DNA of 64,000 nucleotides from Candidatus Peregrinibacteria bacterium (GTDB taxonomy: Bacteria; Patescibacteriota; Gracilibacteria; Peribacterales; Peribacteraceae): positions 1 to 64,000 of the forward strand of contig JAUSFD010000003.1 of NCBI GenBank assembly GCA_030649955.1, read 5' to 3'. This document shows positions 29,802 through 36,234 of the stretch, one piece after another (within the stretch, counting starts at the first letter, position 1; the number at the start of each line of letters is the position of its first letter). Both the position numbers and the translations under genes were made by a program. The notes under the pieces were generated by a model that saw only the letters and a list, made by a program, of their open reading frames with translations, was not told the origin of the DNA and did no database searches.

Positions 29802-30008
29802 TCAACGCTGTGCTGCGAGGAGCTCGTACTTGCGCAGCGCTACCGTGCACCGTCGATCGCCGTGGCTACAGAACACGCAGCACTGGCCCGGCTTCGGGAT
29901 GATGCGCGCATTGCAGTCCTCGCAGATCACGCAGTACTGGCAGCAGTCCCGGGGAATCGGGTGCAGTGCGGCACTCCTGCAATGGGGACAGGTGATGACG
30001 CCTTCCAT
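29802..30008 (-). CDS. Small Cys-rich GDCCVxC-type protein
   Basis: The 68-residue product from the ATG at 30008 (MEGVITCPHCRSAALHPIPR) has CPHC and CCQYCVICEDC. It also has the motif PGQCCVFCSHGDRRC, the signature of the GDCCVxC family with Gln in place of Asp. Family members are small metal-binding proteins often found in mercury, copper or arsenic islands, and some are selenoproteins; this one has ordinary Cys codons. Its position beside the copper/thiol genes fits. TACACT lies 9 nt upstream. Confidence 0.82.
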   Translation of the reverse strand: MEGVITCPHCRSAALHPIPRDCCQYCVICEDCNARIIPKPGQCCVFCSHGDRRCTVALRKYELLAAQR

Positions 30009-30017
30009 AGAAGGGTC

Positions 30018-30023
30018 AGTGTA
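30018..30023 (-). promoter_or_regulatory. -10 box of the GDCCVxC-like gene
   Basis: TACACT on the minus strand, 9 nt before the ATG at 30008. Confidence 0.55.
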
Positions 30024-30087
30024 CACTCTCCTTTCCATCGGGGAAGGTCATCCATCCTATTCTCCATTGCAGAGCGGGTATTTTTCT

Positions 30088-30153
30088 GGGGAGCAGGTCT
30101 TCAGACCTGCGGATGTCCTGCACTGCAATCGCGGGTCGGAAGACCCGCTCCTC
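30088..30153. repeat. REP-like double palindrome
   Basis: GAGCAGGTCTTCAGACCTGC and GCGGGTCGGAAGACCCGC are each palindromic, and the outer parts (GGAGC.GGTCTTC / GAAGACC.GCTCC) also pair with each other. The layout resembles a REP/BIME unit. Confidence 0.7.
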
Positions 30154-30173
30154 AAGAGGAAGTATCACGCAAT

Positions 30174-30776
30174 CTACAGATCTCCTTCCGGAACCACGCA
30201 CGGCACCTCCGGATCGGCGATGCAGTTCTCTGCAGGAGGATCGCCGCGCTCCGGACAGGTGCGGGAGTAGAGGCAAGAGTCGTCCGTCAGGAGATGGAGT
30301 TGGGACGTCACTTCATCATCCTGCGTCGCATTGGTGATGAGCAGATGATCGTCATCATTGAAGACGTATCGACTGCCGTCGAGATTCACCGTTCCATTGA
30401 CGAACAAGCGAACTTCGTATGTCTCCTTGCCAACGGGTGAGTCCGCAAAACTCAGCTGACTCCCGGAGTACGCGGAGGAGAATGGCAACGAACCGAAGAA
30501 ATCGCCGAGCGTCAGCCCTGGCTTGTGCCGATGGATCACGTGACCCACTCCATCATGGAGGTGGAAGTACGGGTGCTTGTGCTGCTCATTCTCGTGCGGG
30601 CCTCCGGGCTCGTCCTTGGAACTCCCTGACATGAAGAGTTCACCACTAAAATCGAGCTTCTGCCCATCGACCCACACCGCGAAGTCCGCATGTGTGTGGT
30701 TGGGATCCGGGTTCACGGCTGGTTCACCACACGCTGCGAGGAGAAGAGGGAGGATGACGAGGAGAGCGCGTTTCAT
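30174..30776 (-). CDS. His-rich lipoprotein of the copper island
   Basis: From the ATG at 30776 (MKRALLVILPLLLAACGEPA) the product is 200 residues with a lipobox LAAC (Cys16). The start of the mature region has NHTHADFAVWVDGQKLDFS. A central His cluster reads HENEQHKHPYFHLHDG, then HVIHRHKP. Many His favour metal binding. It sits directly downstream of the CuA-type lipoprotein on the same strand (11 bp), so the two likely function together on the outer face of the membrane. The C-terminus has four Cys (SCLYSRTC, NCIADPEVPC). I do not recognise a named enzyme. Confidence 0.8.
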   Translation of the reverse strand: MKRALLVILPLLLAACGEPAVNPDPNHTHADFAVWVDGQKLDFSGELFMSGSSKDEPGGPHENEQHKHPYFHLHDGVGHVIHRHKPGLTLGDFFGSLPFSSAYSGSQLSFADSPVGKETYEVRLFVNGTVNLDGSRYVFNDDDHLLITNATQDDEVTSQLHLLTDDSCLYSRTCPERGDPPAENCIADPEVPCVVPEGDL

Positions 30777-30787
30777 GGGAGAGGGGG

Positions 30788-31222
30788 TTACTCGACGATG
30801 ACCGTGGCCTTCATGTCCTTGTGACCGGAGCCGCAAGGGATGGAACAGAACGCTTCAAATTCCCCTGCAACAGATGTATCGAGAGTGATCGTCTTCGTCT
30901 CGCCAGGCTGCATCGCGAGATTGATGCCGAGTCCAGGGACTGCGAATCCGTGGATCCCCTCCCCTCCCACAACCTCGAGTGTCACCTTCTCGCCCTTCTT
31001 CACGCGGATGATGTTCGGGGTGAACTTCCAGTTCTCCGTCGTCACACGGATCGTGCGTGCTTCCCCCTCCATTGCCTCAGTACTCGAAGAGGATTCCTCT
31101 TCCGTCCCAGCAACGGTCGATGAAGAATCGGAGCCTGTGTCCGCATCGCCCGTCCGCGTGGGCTCGCAAGCAACGAGTACGAGCGTGAGGGAAATTCCGA
31201 GAAGAGGGAGGAGACGTTTCAT
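30788..31222 (-). CDS. Cupredoxin lipoprotein with a CuA-type site (COX2-like)
   Basis: The 144-residue product has a lipobox LVAC (Cys19), a Ser/Glu/Thr-rich linker and one cupredoxin domain from about residue 55. Ligands match a CuA centre: His91 (GIHGF), then CSIPCGSGHKDM with Cys126, Cys130, His134 and Met137, spaced C-x3-C-x3-H-x2-M. This is the cytochrome-oxidase subunit II arrangement, but no oxidase subunit I, transmembrane hairpin or haem genes are present here. It may be an electron or copper carrier. It forms a two-gene unit with the His-rich lipoprotein and is divergent from the DoxX-like gene. Confidence 0.88.
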   Translation of the reverse strand: MKRLLPLLGISLTLVLVACEPTRTGDADTGSDSSSTVAGTEEESSSSTEAMEGEARTIRVTTENWKFTPNIIRVKKGEKVTLEVVGGEGIHGFAVPGLGINLAMQPGETKTITLDTSVAGEFEAFCSIPCGSGHKDMKATVIVE

Positions 31223-31240
31223 ACGGAAAGGGGTACCGAA

Positions 31241-31246
31241 TACAGA
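31241..31246 (+). promoter_or_regulatory. -10-like box of the DoxX-like gene
   Basis: TACAGA followed by GCGTTT and the ATG at 31253, a 6-nt gap. Confidence 0.4.
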
Positions 31247-31252
31247 GCGTTT

Positions 31253-31621
31253 ATGCTAGCCTTTGCGGCAATGGATCGCAACCGTCTCGCCGCCCACATC
31301 CTCACCGCGGCACTCGTCATCCTCTACGCCTCCTTCGGCATCGATAAGTTCGTGGCGCCCATCAACTGGGTCCAGTGGATCCCGCCCTGGCTCGACGGGA
31401 GTTTCGGGATGGACGCGAATGCATGGCTCAAAGTAATCGGTGTTGGGGAGATCGTCCTCGCAACTCTCCTCTTGATCCCGAACCGCCGCGTCCGCCAAGT
31501 AGGCGCCATCGGCATCGCGCTCTCCCTCGTGGGGATCCTCACGCAAGTTGGCTGGAACGACATGGGAGCGCGGGACTTCGCGATACTCCTCTCGAGTTTG
31601 GCGCTGTTTGTACTGCTCTGA
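31253..31621 (+). CDS. DoxX-like four-helix membrane protein
   Basis: The 122-residue product has four membrane helices, with a conserved-looking helix-1 end LVILYASFGIDKFVAPINW and an amphipathic loop (LDGSFGMDANAWLK) before GEIVLATLLLIPNRRVRQVG. This matches the DoxX/DUF417-like family, often linked to thiol or redox metabolism. It is divergent from the CuA lipoprotein gene. An internal ATG at 31271 is an alternative start. Confidence 0.75.
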   Translation: MLAFAAMDRNRLAAHILTAALVILYASFGIDKFVAPINWVQWIPPWLDGSFGMDANAWLKVIGVGEIVLATLLLIPNRRVRQVGAIGIALSLVGILTQVGWNDMGARDFAILLSSLALFVLL

Positions 31622-31687
31622 GAGATGTAAGAATCGCATGCCACATTTTTTCGCAAGGATTCTGATTATTTGCATGGAGAGCACACC

Positions 31688-31711
31688 TGTGGTACACTGG
31701 TGTTACACCTT
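31688..31711 (+). promoter_or_regulatory. Direct-repeat promoter/operator of TA module 1
   Basis: TGTGGTACACT and TGGTGTTACACC place TGnTACAC twice at an 11-bp period, about 20-30 bp before the antitoxin ATG. The same arrangement precedes TA module 2. It could be an extended -10 box and an autoregulatory operator. Confidence 0.5.
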
Positions 31712-31726
31712 TCTCCTTCCGTTCCC

Positions 31727-31969
31727 ATGCCCACTTCCAAGCAGCGCCTCAATCTCACACTGCCAAAGAAGTTGGCTGTTTTTCTTAAAAAGATTTCACT
31801 CCGCGACGAAGTGTCGCAGTCGGCAAAGGCGCTTGAACTCATTGAGCGCGGGCTGGAGATGGAGGAAGGAGAATTCAAGCCGTCGTTTGTTGCTGAGGTG
31901 AAGAGGCGTTTGAAGGAGGATAGGTTGGTGCCAGCTGAGGAAGTTTTCAAACGTCTATGGTCAGAATGA
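31727..31969 (+). CDS. Antitoxin of TA module 1
   Basis: From the ATG at 31727 (MPTSKQRLNLTLPKKLAVFL) the product is 80 residues. The N-terminal KQRLNLTLPKKLAVFLKKIS looks like a ribbon-helix-helix or RelB-like DNA-binding strand plus helix, and the C-terminal half is acidic/helical and would wrap the toxin. It overlaps the toxin gene. It is clearly paralogous to the antitoxin at 32444 (MPTSKKRINITLKKDIALFL). Confidence 0.85.
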   Translation: MPTSKQRLNLTLPKKLAVFLKKISLRDEVSQSAKALELIERGLEMEEGEFKPSFVAEVKRRLKEDRLVPAEEVFKRLWSE

Positions 31970-32235
31970 AGCTGCGTTCATCTGTGGAACGAGACCTGGA
32001 GAGGTTGGATTACATTATCCGCCGCCAGCTCATTCTAGGGTGTAAGGAGCTATGCGATGATTGGACAATTGGGAAAATTCTGTCGGGCCCATTGAAAGGC
32101 TTGCGAGCGCACCGAGTGGGGACCTACAGAATACTGTATCGTGTCCGAGCGAGCAGTGAAGTCGACATTGTTACCATCGGTCATCGAAGGGAAATCTACG
32201 AGCGAGTGGGGAAGCAGAAACGGTCGAGGAAGTAG
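31957..32235 (+). CDS. RelE/ParE-family toxin of TA module 1
   Basis: The 92-residue basic product (MVRMKLRSSVERDLERLDYI) has the RelE/ParE fold pattern. LSGPLKGLRAHRVGTYRILY is the core strand set with the usual GxYRIxY, and VTIGHRREIYERV is the C-terminal strand. RelE members cut mRNA on ribosomes; ParE members inhibit gyrase. Which applies is open. The ATG at 31957 or 31966 (overlapping the antitoxin stop) could be used. Confidence 0.87.
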   Translation: MVRMKLRSSVERDLERLDYIIRRQLILGCKELCDDWTIGKILSGPLKGLRAHRVGTYRILYRVRASSEVDIVTIGHRREIYERVGKQKRSRK

Positions 32236-32274
32236 ATGTCCTGAACATTCATCACGGCGGAGCAGACACAAGTA

Positions 32275-32328
32275 GTGCCACTGGCCAGGATCCTTTCCAT
32301 TTGCTCAGGACGAGTTGAACTGGCGACC
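32275..32328 (-). pseudogene. Degenerate 3' part of a tRNA (tRNA-Met-like remnant)
   Basis: GTGCCACTGGCCAGGAT (32275-32291) and TTGAACTGGCGACC (32315-32328) match the 3' half of tRNA-Met at 33895 at 16/17 and 14/14 positions. A 23-nt insertion splits the T-loop. The remnant is in the same orientation as the intact tRNA, the layout of an attachment-site duplicate. Confidence 0.7.
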
Positions 32329-32387
32329 TGCCCGGCGGACGTCGACGTCTCATACCTGCCTTTTTTGCAAGAATATTCCATCTTGAT

Positions 32388-32412
32388 CATGTGATACACT
32401 TTTGATACACTT
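32388..32412 (+). promoter_or_regulatory. Direct-repeat promoter/operator of TA module 2
   Basis: TGTGATACACT and TTTGATACACT repeat the word TGATACACT at 11-bp period, matching the site before TA module 1. Confidence 0.5.
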
Positions 32413-32443
32413 AATGCGTTTCCTCTCCTTCACTTCCTCAGTC

Positions 32444-32674
32444 ATGCCCACCTCGAAAAAGCGCATCAACATCACGCTGAAGAAAGATATTGCCCTCTTC
32501 CTGCACAAGATTGCCCTCCGGGACGACGTGCCACAGGCAACGAAAGCGGCAGAGCTCTTGGAGTTCGCGCTCGAACTCCTCGAGGATGACTACTTCAGCA
32601 AGATAGCGGAGAAGAGAGACAGAGCAAGTGCAAAATTTCTCTCCCATGATGCCTTCTGGTCGAAGGTGCTATGA
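32444..32674 (+). CDS. Antitoxin of TA module 2
   Basis: From the ATG at 32444 the product is 76 residues (MPTSKKRINITLKKDIALFL, then HKIALRDDVPQATKAAELLE). The N-terminal DNA-binding strand-helix and acidic C-terminus mirror the module 1 antitoxin. Its TGA stop overlaps the ATG of the toxin (ATGA at 32671). The frame upstream to 32402 is not needed. Confidence 0.87.
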   Translation: MPTSKKRINITLKKDIALFLHKIALRDDVPQATKAAELLEFALELLEDDYFSKIAEKRDRASAKFLSHDAFWSKVL

Positions 32675-32946
32675 CCTACACCATCCGCTACTCTTCCCTC
32701 CTGAATCCAAAAGCAGTGTCGGGGTTCCCCAAGACAGATCTCCGGAAAGTCAAACGGAGCATCGAGCAGAAGTTAACAGGCGAACCCGATCTCTTTGGAA
32801 AACCGCTGCGCCGTTCTCTGCGTGGGTACTGGAGTTTGAGAGTAGGAAACTACCGCGTGATCTACCGAATACGAGAATCCGAAGTACTGATCTTCCTCAT
32901 TGAACATCGATCGGTCGTGTACGAAACGGCCAAGAAGTTCCTTTGA
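32671..32946 (+). CDS. RelE-family toxin of TA module 2
   Basis: The 91-residue product MTYTIRYSSLLNPKAVSGFP has the typical RelE core LRRSLRGYWSLRVGNYRVIY with the final strand VLIFLIEHRSVVYETAKKF. Conserved Arg residues fit an mRNA interferase. It is a diverged paralogue of the toxin at 31957, giving two TA pairs within 1.3 kb. Coupled by ATGA overlap to its antitoxin. Confidence 0.88.
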   Translation: MTYTIRYSSLLNPKAVSGFPKTDLRKVKRSIEQKLTGEPDLFGKPLRRSLRGYWSLRVGNYRVIYRIRESEVLIFLIEHRSVVYETAKKFL

Positions 32947-33090
32947 AGAAAACCAGTGATGGAAACGTAAAAAATCGAACGCTTGCGATGAGCGAGTGTC
33001 TTAGACGCGAGTTGAATGGTGACGTGGGTTGCCAATGTTATTACTTGATCATTATTTCTTGGAACAGATCTAGTGAAAACTGATAATGCT

Positions 33091-33837
33091 TCACAAGCAT
33101 GGATTTCTCATGCATAAAGTGCCTGCTTTCATAGCTTCTTTTTGTAAAAGCTCATGCGTTTTTAGCATCAGTACGGAAGGCACGTGCTCTAGCATTAATC
33201 TAATTTCTTCCAATTTCTTTCTCATTCCACCGGTTGCTGAAATATCGGGATTCTCATCCTTCAATATGCGATCAATTTCGGTTCGAGAAAGTTGAGGGAT
33301 TCTTTGATTGAATCGATCAAGTACTCCTCCGGATTCTGTGAGCAACATGACTTCGCCAATTGAGGATGAGTATATATGAGCCAATGTGCTCACGATGCTG
33401 TCGGCATTGACGTTCAATTCTGTTGTGCCGTCACTGCCTACGAATCCGATGCCAATTATCTTGTGTGATTGAATGTTCTTTACTTCTTTCACATTTCCCA
33501 CAAAGCCCAAACCCGTATTTCGTTCACATAGAAGATCCTGTGGCTCAAGAATCTTGAGCAGCGGGAGTAATTCTTGCAGCGCCGCCCGAATAGCGGCATA
33601 TGCTGGCACAACTGCGTCTCTCAATACTTCTTCTGATGTAATGCCGACGCCATCTCGCTTAGGTCGAGGCTCTAAGTGTTTCATCCTCCAATGAACATCA
33701 ATTTGCGGACCACCACCGAAAACAAAAAGTGTTTTTGTATCTTTTCTTGTCGAAGTTTGATGTAGATACTTTGCCAGGGTGGGTAATGATTCTCCGCACA
33801 ACTCACTCCCGCCAGCTTTTATAATATCTACCTTCAT
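33091..33837 (-). CDS. Acetylglutamate-kinase-like amino acid kinase (AT-rich gene)
   Basis: From the ATG at 33837 (MKVDIIKAGGSELCGESL) the product is 248 residues and matches the amino acid kinase fold, nearest ArgB. KAGGSE is the phosphate-binding loop, LFVFGGGPQIDVHW the substrate region and LNVNADSIVSTLA the nucleotide region. VMLLTESGGVLDRF and ISATGGMRKKLEEI continue the pattern. No other arginine gene is in the window. The gene is visibly AT-rich compared with its neighbours and lies between a tRNA remnant and tRNA-Met, which suggests acquisition by transfer. The substrate is uncertain. Confidence 0.8.
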   Translation of the reverse strand: MKVDIIKAGGSELCGESLPTLAKYLHQTSTRKDTKTLFVFGGGPQIDVHWRMKHLEPRPKRDGVGITSEEVLRDAVVPAYAAIRAALQELLPLLKILEPQDLLCERNTGLGFVGNVKEVKNIQSHKIIGIGFVGSDGTTELNVNADSIVSTLAHIYSSSIGEVMLLTESGGVLDRFNQRIPQLSRTEIDRILKDENPDISATGGMRKKLEEIRLMLEHVPSVLMLKTHELLQKEAMKAGTLCMRNPCL

Positions 33838-33894
33838 AGGCAGATGATAGGGATTTGCTATAAAATTAAAATAATTTATTTTTAGTATTAATGA

Positions 33895-33970
33895 TGGTGC
33901 CACGGGCCAGGATTGAACTGGCGACCCCAGGCTTATGAGTCCTGTGCTCTACCAACTGAGCTACCGTGGC
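33895..33970 (-). tRNA. tRNA-Met(CAT) (elongator, or Ile2)
   Basis: On the minus strand the acceptor GCCACGG pairs with CCGTGGC. The D-arm TAGCTCAGTTGGTAGAGCA, the anticodon loop CTCATAA (CAT) and the T-arm AGTTCAATCCTGG complete the fold. CCA is encoded at 33895-33897. A CAT anticodon may serve elongator Met or lysidine-modified Ile2; sequence alone does not decide. Partial copies lie on both sides. Confidence 0.93.
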
Positions 33971-34092
33971 AGGGAAATGAGGAAGAAAGATCGAAGCAGT
34001 TGTCGTATCCACTCTCGCCCACCGAAGCCTTCCCACACAAGTTATTCATTTTTCTTACCCCCTGACAGGGAAATTACAGCGGGCGTAGGTGG

Positions 34093-34105
34093 GAGCTACC
34101 GTGGC
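34093..34105 (-). other. 13-bp copy of the tRNA-Met 5' end
   Basis: GAGCTACCGTGGC repeats exactly the 5' 13 bases of tRNA-Met (33958-33970) in the same orientation, 122 bp beyond the tRNA. The rest of 33971-34111 shows no gene. Confidence 0.6.
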
Positions 34106-34111
34106 GTACGA

Positions 34112-34153
34112 GAATTATGAATTAGGAATTATGAATTAGGAATAGGGAATTCC
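34112..34153. repeat. GAATTAG/GAATTAT heptamer array
   Basis: Six 7-bp words (GAATTAT, GAATTAG, GAATTAT, GAATTAG, GAATAGG, GAATTCC) in tandem, near the stop of the 34212 gene. The word family recurs in the element at 49384. Confidence 0.88.
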
Positions 34154-34211
34154 TCCTTCTCAGGGGAATACACCTCAATTCAGTTTTTCTTAGGAGCAGT
34201 CCGGCTACCTC

Positions 34212-34781
34212 TCATTTCTTTAGCTTTTCAAGCATCTGCTGCAGCTTCTTCCAGAAGAAGTGCCCCAATCCCACCAGGATGGGAAGGTACTCGGTTTCCT
34301 TCGCGCGCTGTACCTCAGTACGGGGGAGGAATGTGTGTCCAATGAGTTCATCCTCCAATGTCGTGCGGTACTCCTCCGCCTGCTCGAGGAGGTGCTTCTG
34401 CCTTGATGGCCCATTCTGCAGATACGCTTCCGTCACAAGACTGACGTATCGAATCCACTCATTGAGGAGATGCTCGAGTTTCAGCAAACTCACACTCTTC
34501 GAAGTGGGATGCCCCGTGTACAAGTGAGCGTTGATAACGAGCAGAGCTTCCAACCCCTCTTCTCTCTGTACAGCAATGACGCGCTTCTTCCAGGAAGCAG
34601 TACTCCCCTCCATCGCATACGGGTTGACTTCCCCTTGTAAGGCAATGGTGAGAGGTGGGTGCTCGTCTGGGAATTCCCACGCATCGGGGTCGAGCTCATG
34701 CTCTTTGATGTATGATCGAGCAGCAGCCTGCGCATGGCGAAATGCTTCGAGTTTGCCAGTGTTCTCCGCCCATCCGTCCAT
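34212..34781 (-). CDS. Hypothetical helical protein
   Basis: The 189-residue product MDGWAENTGKLEAFRHAQAA is soluble, Glu/Leu-rich and probably mostly helical, with a lysine-rich C-terminus (FFWKKLQQMLEKLKK). No family recognised. The ATG at 34781 has TATACT 6 nt before it, fixing the start. It is divergent from the 34920 gene. Confidence 0.75.
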   Translation of the reverse strand: MDGWAENTGKLEAFRHAQAAARSYIKEHELDPDAWEFPDEHPPLTIALQGEVNPYAMEGSTASWKKRVIAVQREEGLEALLVINAHLYTGHPTSKSVSLLKLEHLLNEWIRYVSLVTEAYLQNGPSRQKHLLEQAEEYRTTLEDELIGHTFLPRTEVQRAKETEYLPILVGLGHFFWKKLQQMLEKLKK

Positions 34782-34787
34782 CCCTAC

Positions 34788-34793
34788 AGTATA
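34788..34793 (-). promoter_or_regulatory. -10 box of the 34212-34781 gene
   Basis: TATACT on the minus strand, 6 nt before the ATG at 34781. Confidence 0.6.
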
Positions 34794-34919
34794 CAGCTAT
34801 TCCGAAGGAGGAGCCAGATCTGAGGAACGCCGTAACGCAATCGCAGAGGAGATCTCATCCCCAGATCACACAAAAAAAGTGTTGCATTCTACGTGGAGGC
34901 TCACGAGAATGCCGGCCTC

Positions 34920-35576
34920 ATGGAACAGGAACCGATTATCATCAACGGTATTCACATGCCTCCGGGATGCAGGAAACTGACGACGGCAGAGCACGGACTT
35001 CTGAAGCAATGGAAGCTCCCGCAAGAGACCTTCGCAAAGGTTCGGTACTACGCTCAGGAAACATTGATCTTCGAGCCGACACCGGCGTATGTCGAGATGC
35101 TCGAACGTATGAAAGCGGACGAGAAGGATCTACGCCTGGCTCTCCACAACAAAGTGCACGAACATGGTCTGTGGGCACACTCGAGCAAGCCTTCAGGCGC
35201 GAGCAAGCACCTTCCCCGGGTGAGCGTCCTCCTGCGACCTCCTTTCCTGGAATCCGAGCTGCATCCGTCAGACAGGTTGAAACCTCGTCCGCGAGAAGTA
35301 GCCTACGTCCTTCACTTCGATGAACGCCACACACTGGATGCCATTCGCACAACCCGTCGCGGTGTGCCCGTGGATCGAGAGGTCGCAGAGGAGCTCTACC
35401 TCCGGAAGCGCGCTGCGCTGCGTCAGACGTACGGCGAATGGGAGAACATGGCACAGATTCTCGCACAGACTGTGATCGGGGTACGGGAGGGTCTCGTGCG
35501 GAGCCTGCTAATGGAGCAAACAGTGGAAGACCCGGCTCCAGGAGAAGAGCGCACAGACTTCCCTGACGGTTCATGA
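34920..35576 (+). CDS. Hypothetical protein
   Basis: From the ATG at 34920 (MEQEPIIINGIHMPPGCRKL) the product is 218 residues, charged and apparently soluble, with a short Pro-rich tail (DPAPGEERTDFPDGS). A GTG at 34893 would add nine residues. I see no catalytic or binding motif. A perfect terminator follows. It may belong with the 34212 gene, from which it is divergent. Confidence 0.7.
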   Translation: MEQEPIIINGIHMPPGCRKLTTAEHGLLKQWKLPQETFAKVRYYAQETLIFEPTPAYVEMLERMKADEKDLRLALHNKVHEHGLWAHSSKPSGASKHLPRVSVLLRPPFLESELHPSDRLKPRPREVAYVLHFDERHTLDAIRTTRRGVPVDREVAEELYLRKRAALRQTYGEWENMAQILAQTVIGVREGLVRSLLMEQTVEDPAPGEERTDFPDGS

Positions 35577-35610
35577 ACGAAAACACCCCGCTCGAGCGGG
35601 GTGTTCGTTG
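35576..35610. terminator. Strong hairpin between convergent genes
   Basis: AACACCCCGCTC and GAGCGGGGTGTT are a perfect 12-bp palindrome (35582-35605), extended outward by AACGA/CGTT. It separates the 34920 gene from the Hcp-like gene. Confidence 0.9.
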
Positions 35611-35636
35611 GAAAGAGCGATAGGAAAGTCCTCAAC

Positions 35637-36110
35637 TCATTTCCATTCGATCTTCTGGTAGGTGAAGCTCACGGACTCCGTGGGCGTGGAGCCGGCATCG
35701 CCGCTCTGCCTGTACATATCGACGAACACGTCGAAGAACGAGACCGTGAAAGTTGCGCCCTGTGCATTCGTTCCCGTAAGAGTCACACTCTTCATGCGGT
35801 TCTGCTTCTCCGTTGCCGCTTTGAAGAGGAGGGGCGATGCTTTGTCGACGCGCTTGCGGATGATAATGGGCTCGTACTGCCGCTTACCTGTGGGGAGACC
35901 GGAGGCTGCATCGCGGGGGGAGATGACACCCCAACTGAAGGAATCGACGATGATCTCGCCATCGATACCCTCAAGCTTGAGGAAGTAGTCCGACGTCGCG
36001 GCGGTGGCCGTGGGGATGGAAGGTGACGTCTGCGAGAGAGCGACGACCGCGAGGCTCATGGCCGCGATCGCACTGAGAGCAGCGAGCACCTTCAGTTTGG
36101 CGGTGAACAT
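35637..36110 (-). CDS. Hcp-like (type VI tube family) protein with signal peptide
   Basis: The 157-residue product has a Sec-type signal sequence (MFTAKLKVLAALSAIAAMSL, cleavage near residue 38) followed by a complete Hcp-family domain. DYFLKLEGIDGEIIVDSFSW comes first, then EPIIIRKRVDKASPLLFKAA, MKSVTLTGTNAQG and VSFTYQKIEWK. Hcp normally forms the T6SS tube and is not Sec-exported. Here no other T6SS gene is in the window, so this is probably a secreted Hcp-fold protein of different use. A TAGAGT box lies about 40 nt upstream. Confidence 0.88.
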   Translation of the reverse strand: MFTAKLKVLAALSAIAAMSLAVVALSQTSPSIPTATAATSDYFLKLEGIDGEIIVDSFSWGVISPRDAASGLPTGKRQYEPIIIRKRVDKASPLLFKAATEKQNRMKSVTLTGTNAQGATFTVSFFDVFVDMYRQSGDAGSTPTESVSFTYQKIEWK

Positions 36111-36220
36111 AGGAAGATGGGGGAGGAGTGGATAAGAGGGATACTCTACAATGAGATGCACCAAGAGTCTAGTCCTCGACAATCCTCTCAACTCTGCTGT
36201 CCTCTGCTGATGAAGACCGC

Positions 36221-36226
36221 TACACT
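36221..36226 (+). promoter_or_regulatory. -10 box of the DEAD-box helicase gene
   Basis: TACACT followed by CGCCGTAC (8 nt) and the ATG at 36235. Confidence 0.6.
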
Positions 36227-36234
36227 CGCCGTAC

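Noticed and set aside
29802-30008. Selenoprotein version of the GDCCVxC protein
   Set aside because: All positions in the motif are Cys codons; no in-frame TGA in the reading frame before its stop.
35637-36110. A type VI secretion locus
   Set aside because: Only one Hcp-like gene, with a signal peptide; no sheath, baseplate or membrane-complex genes in the window.
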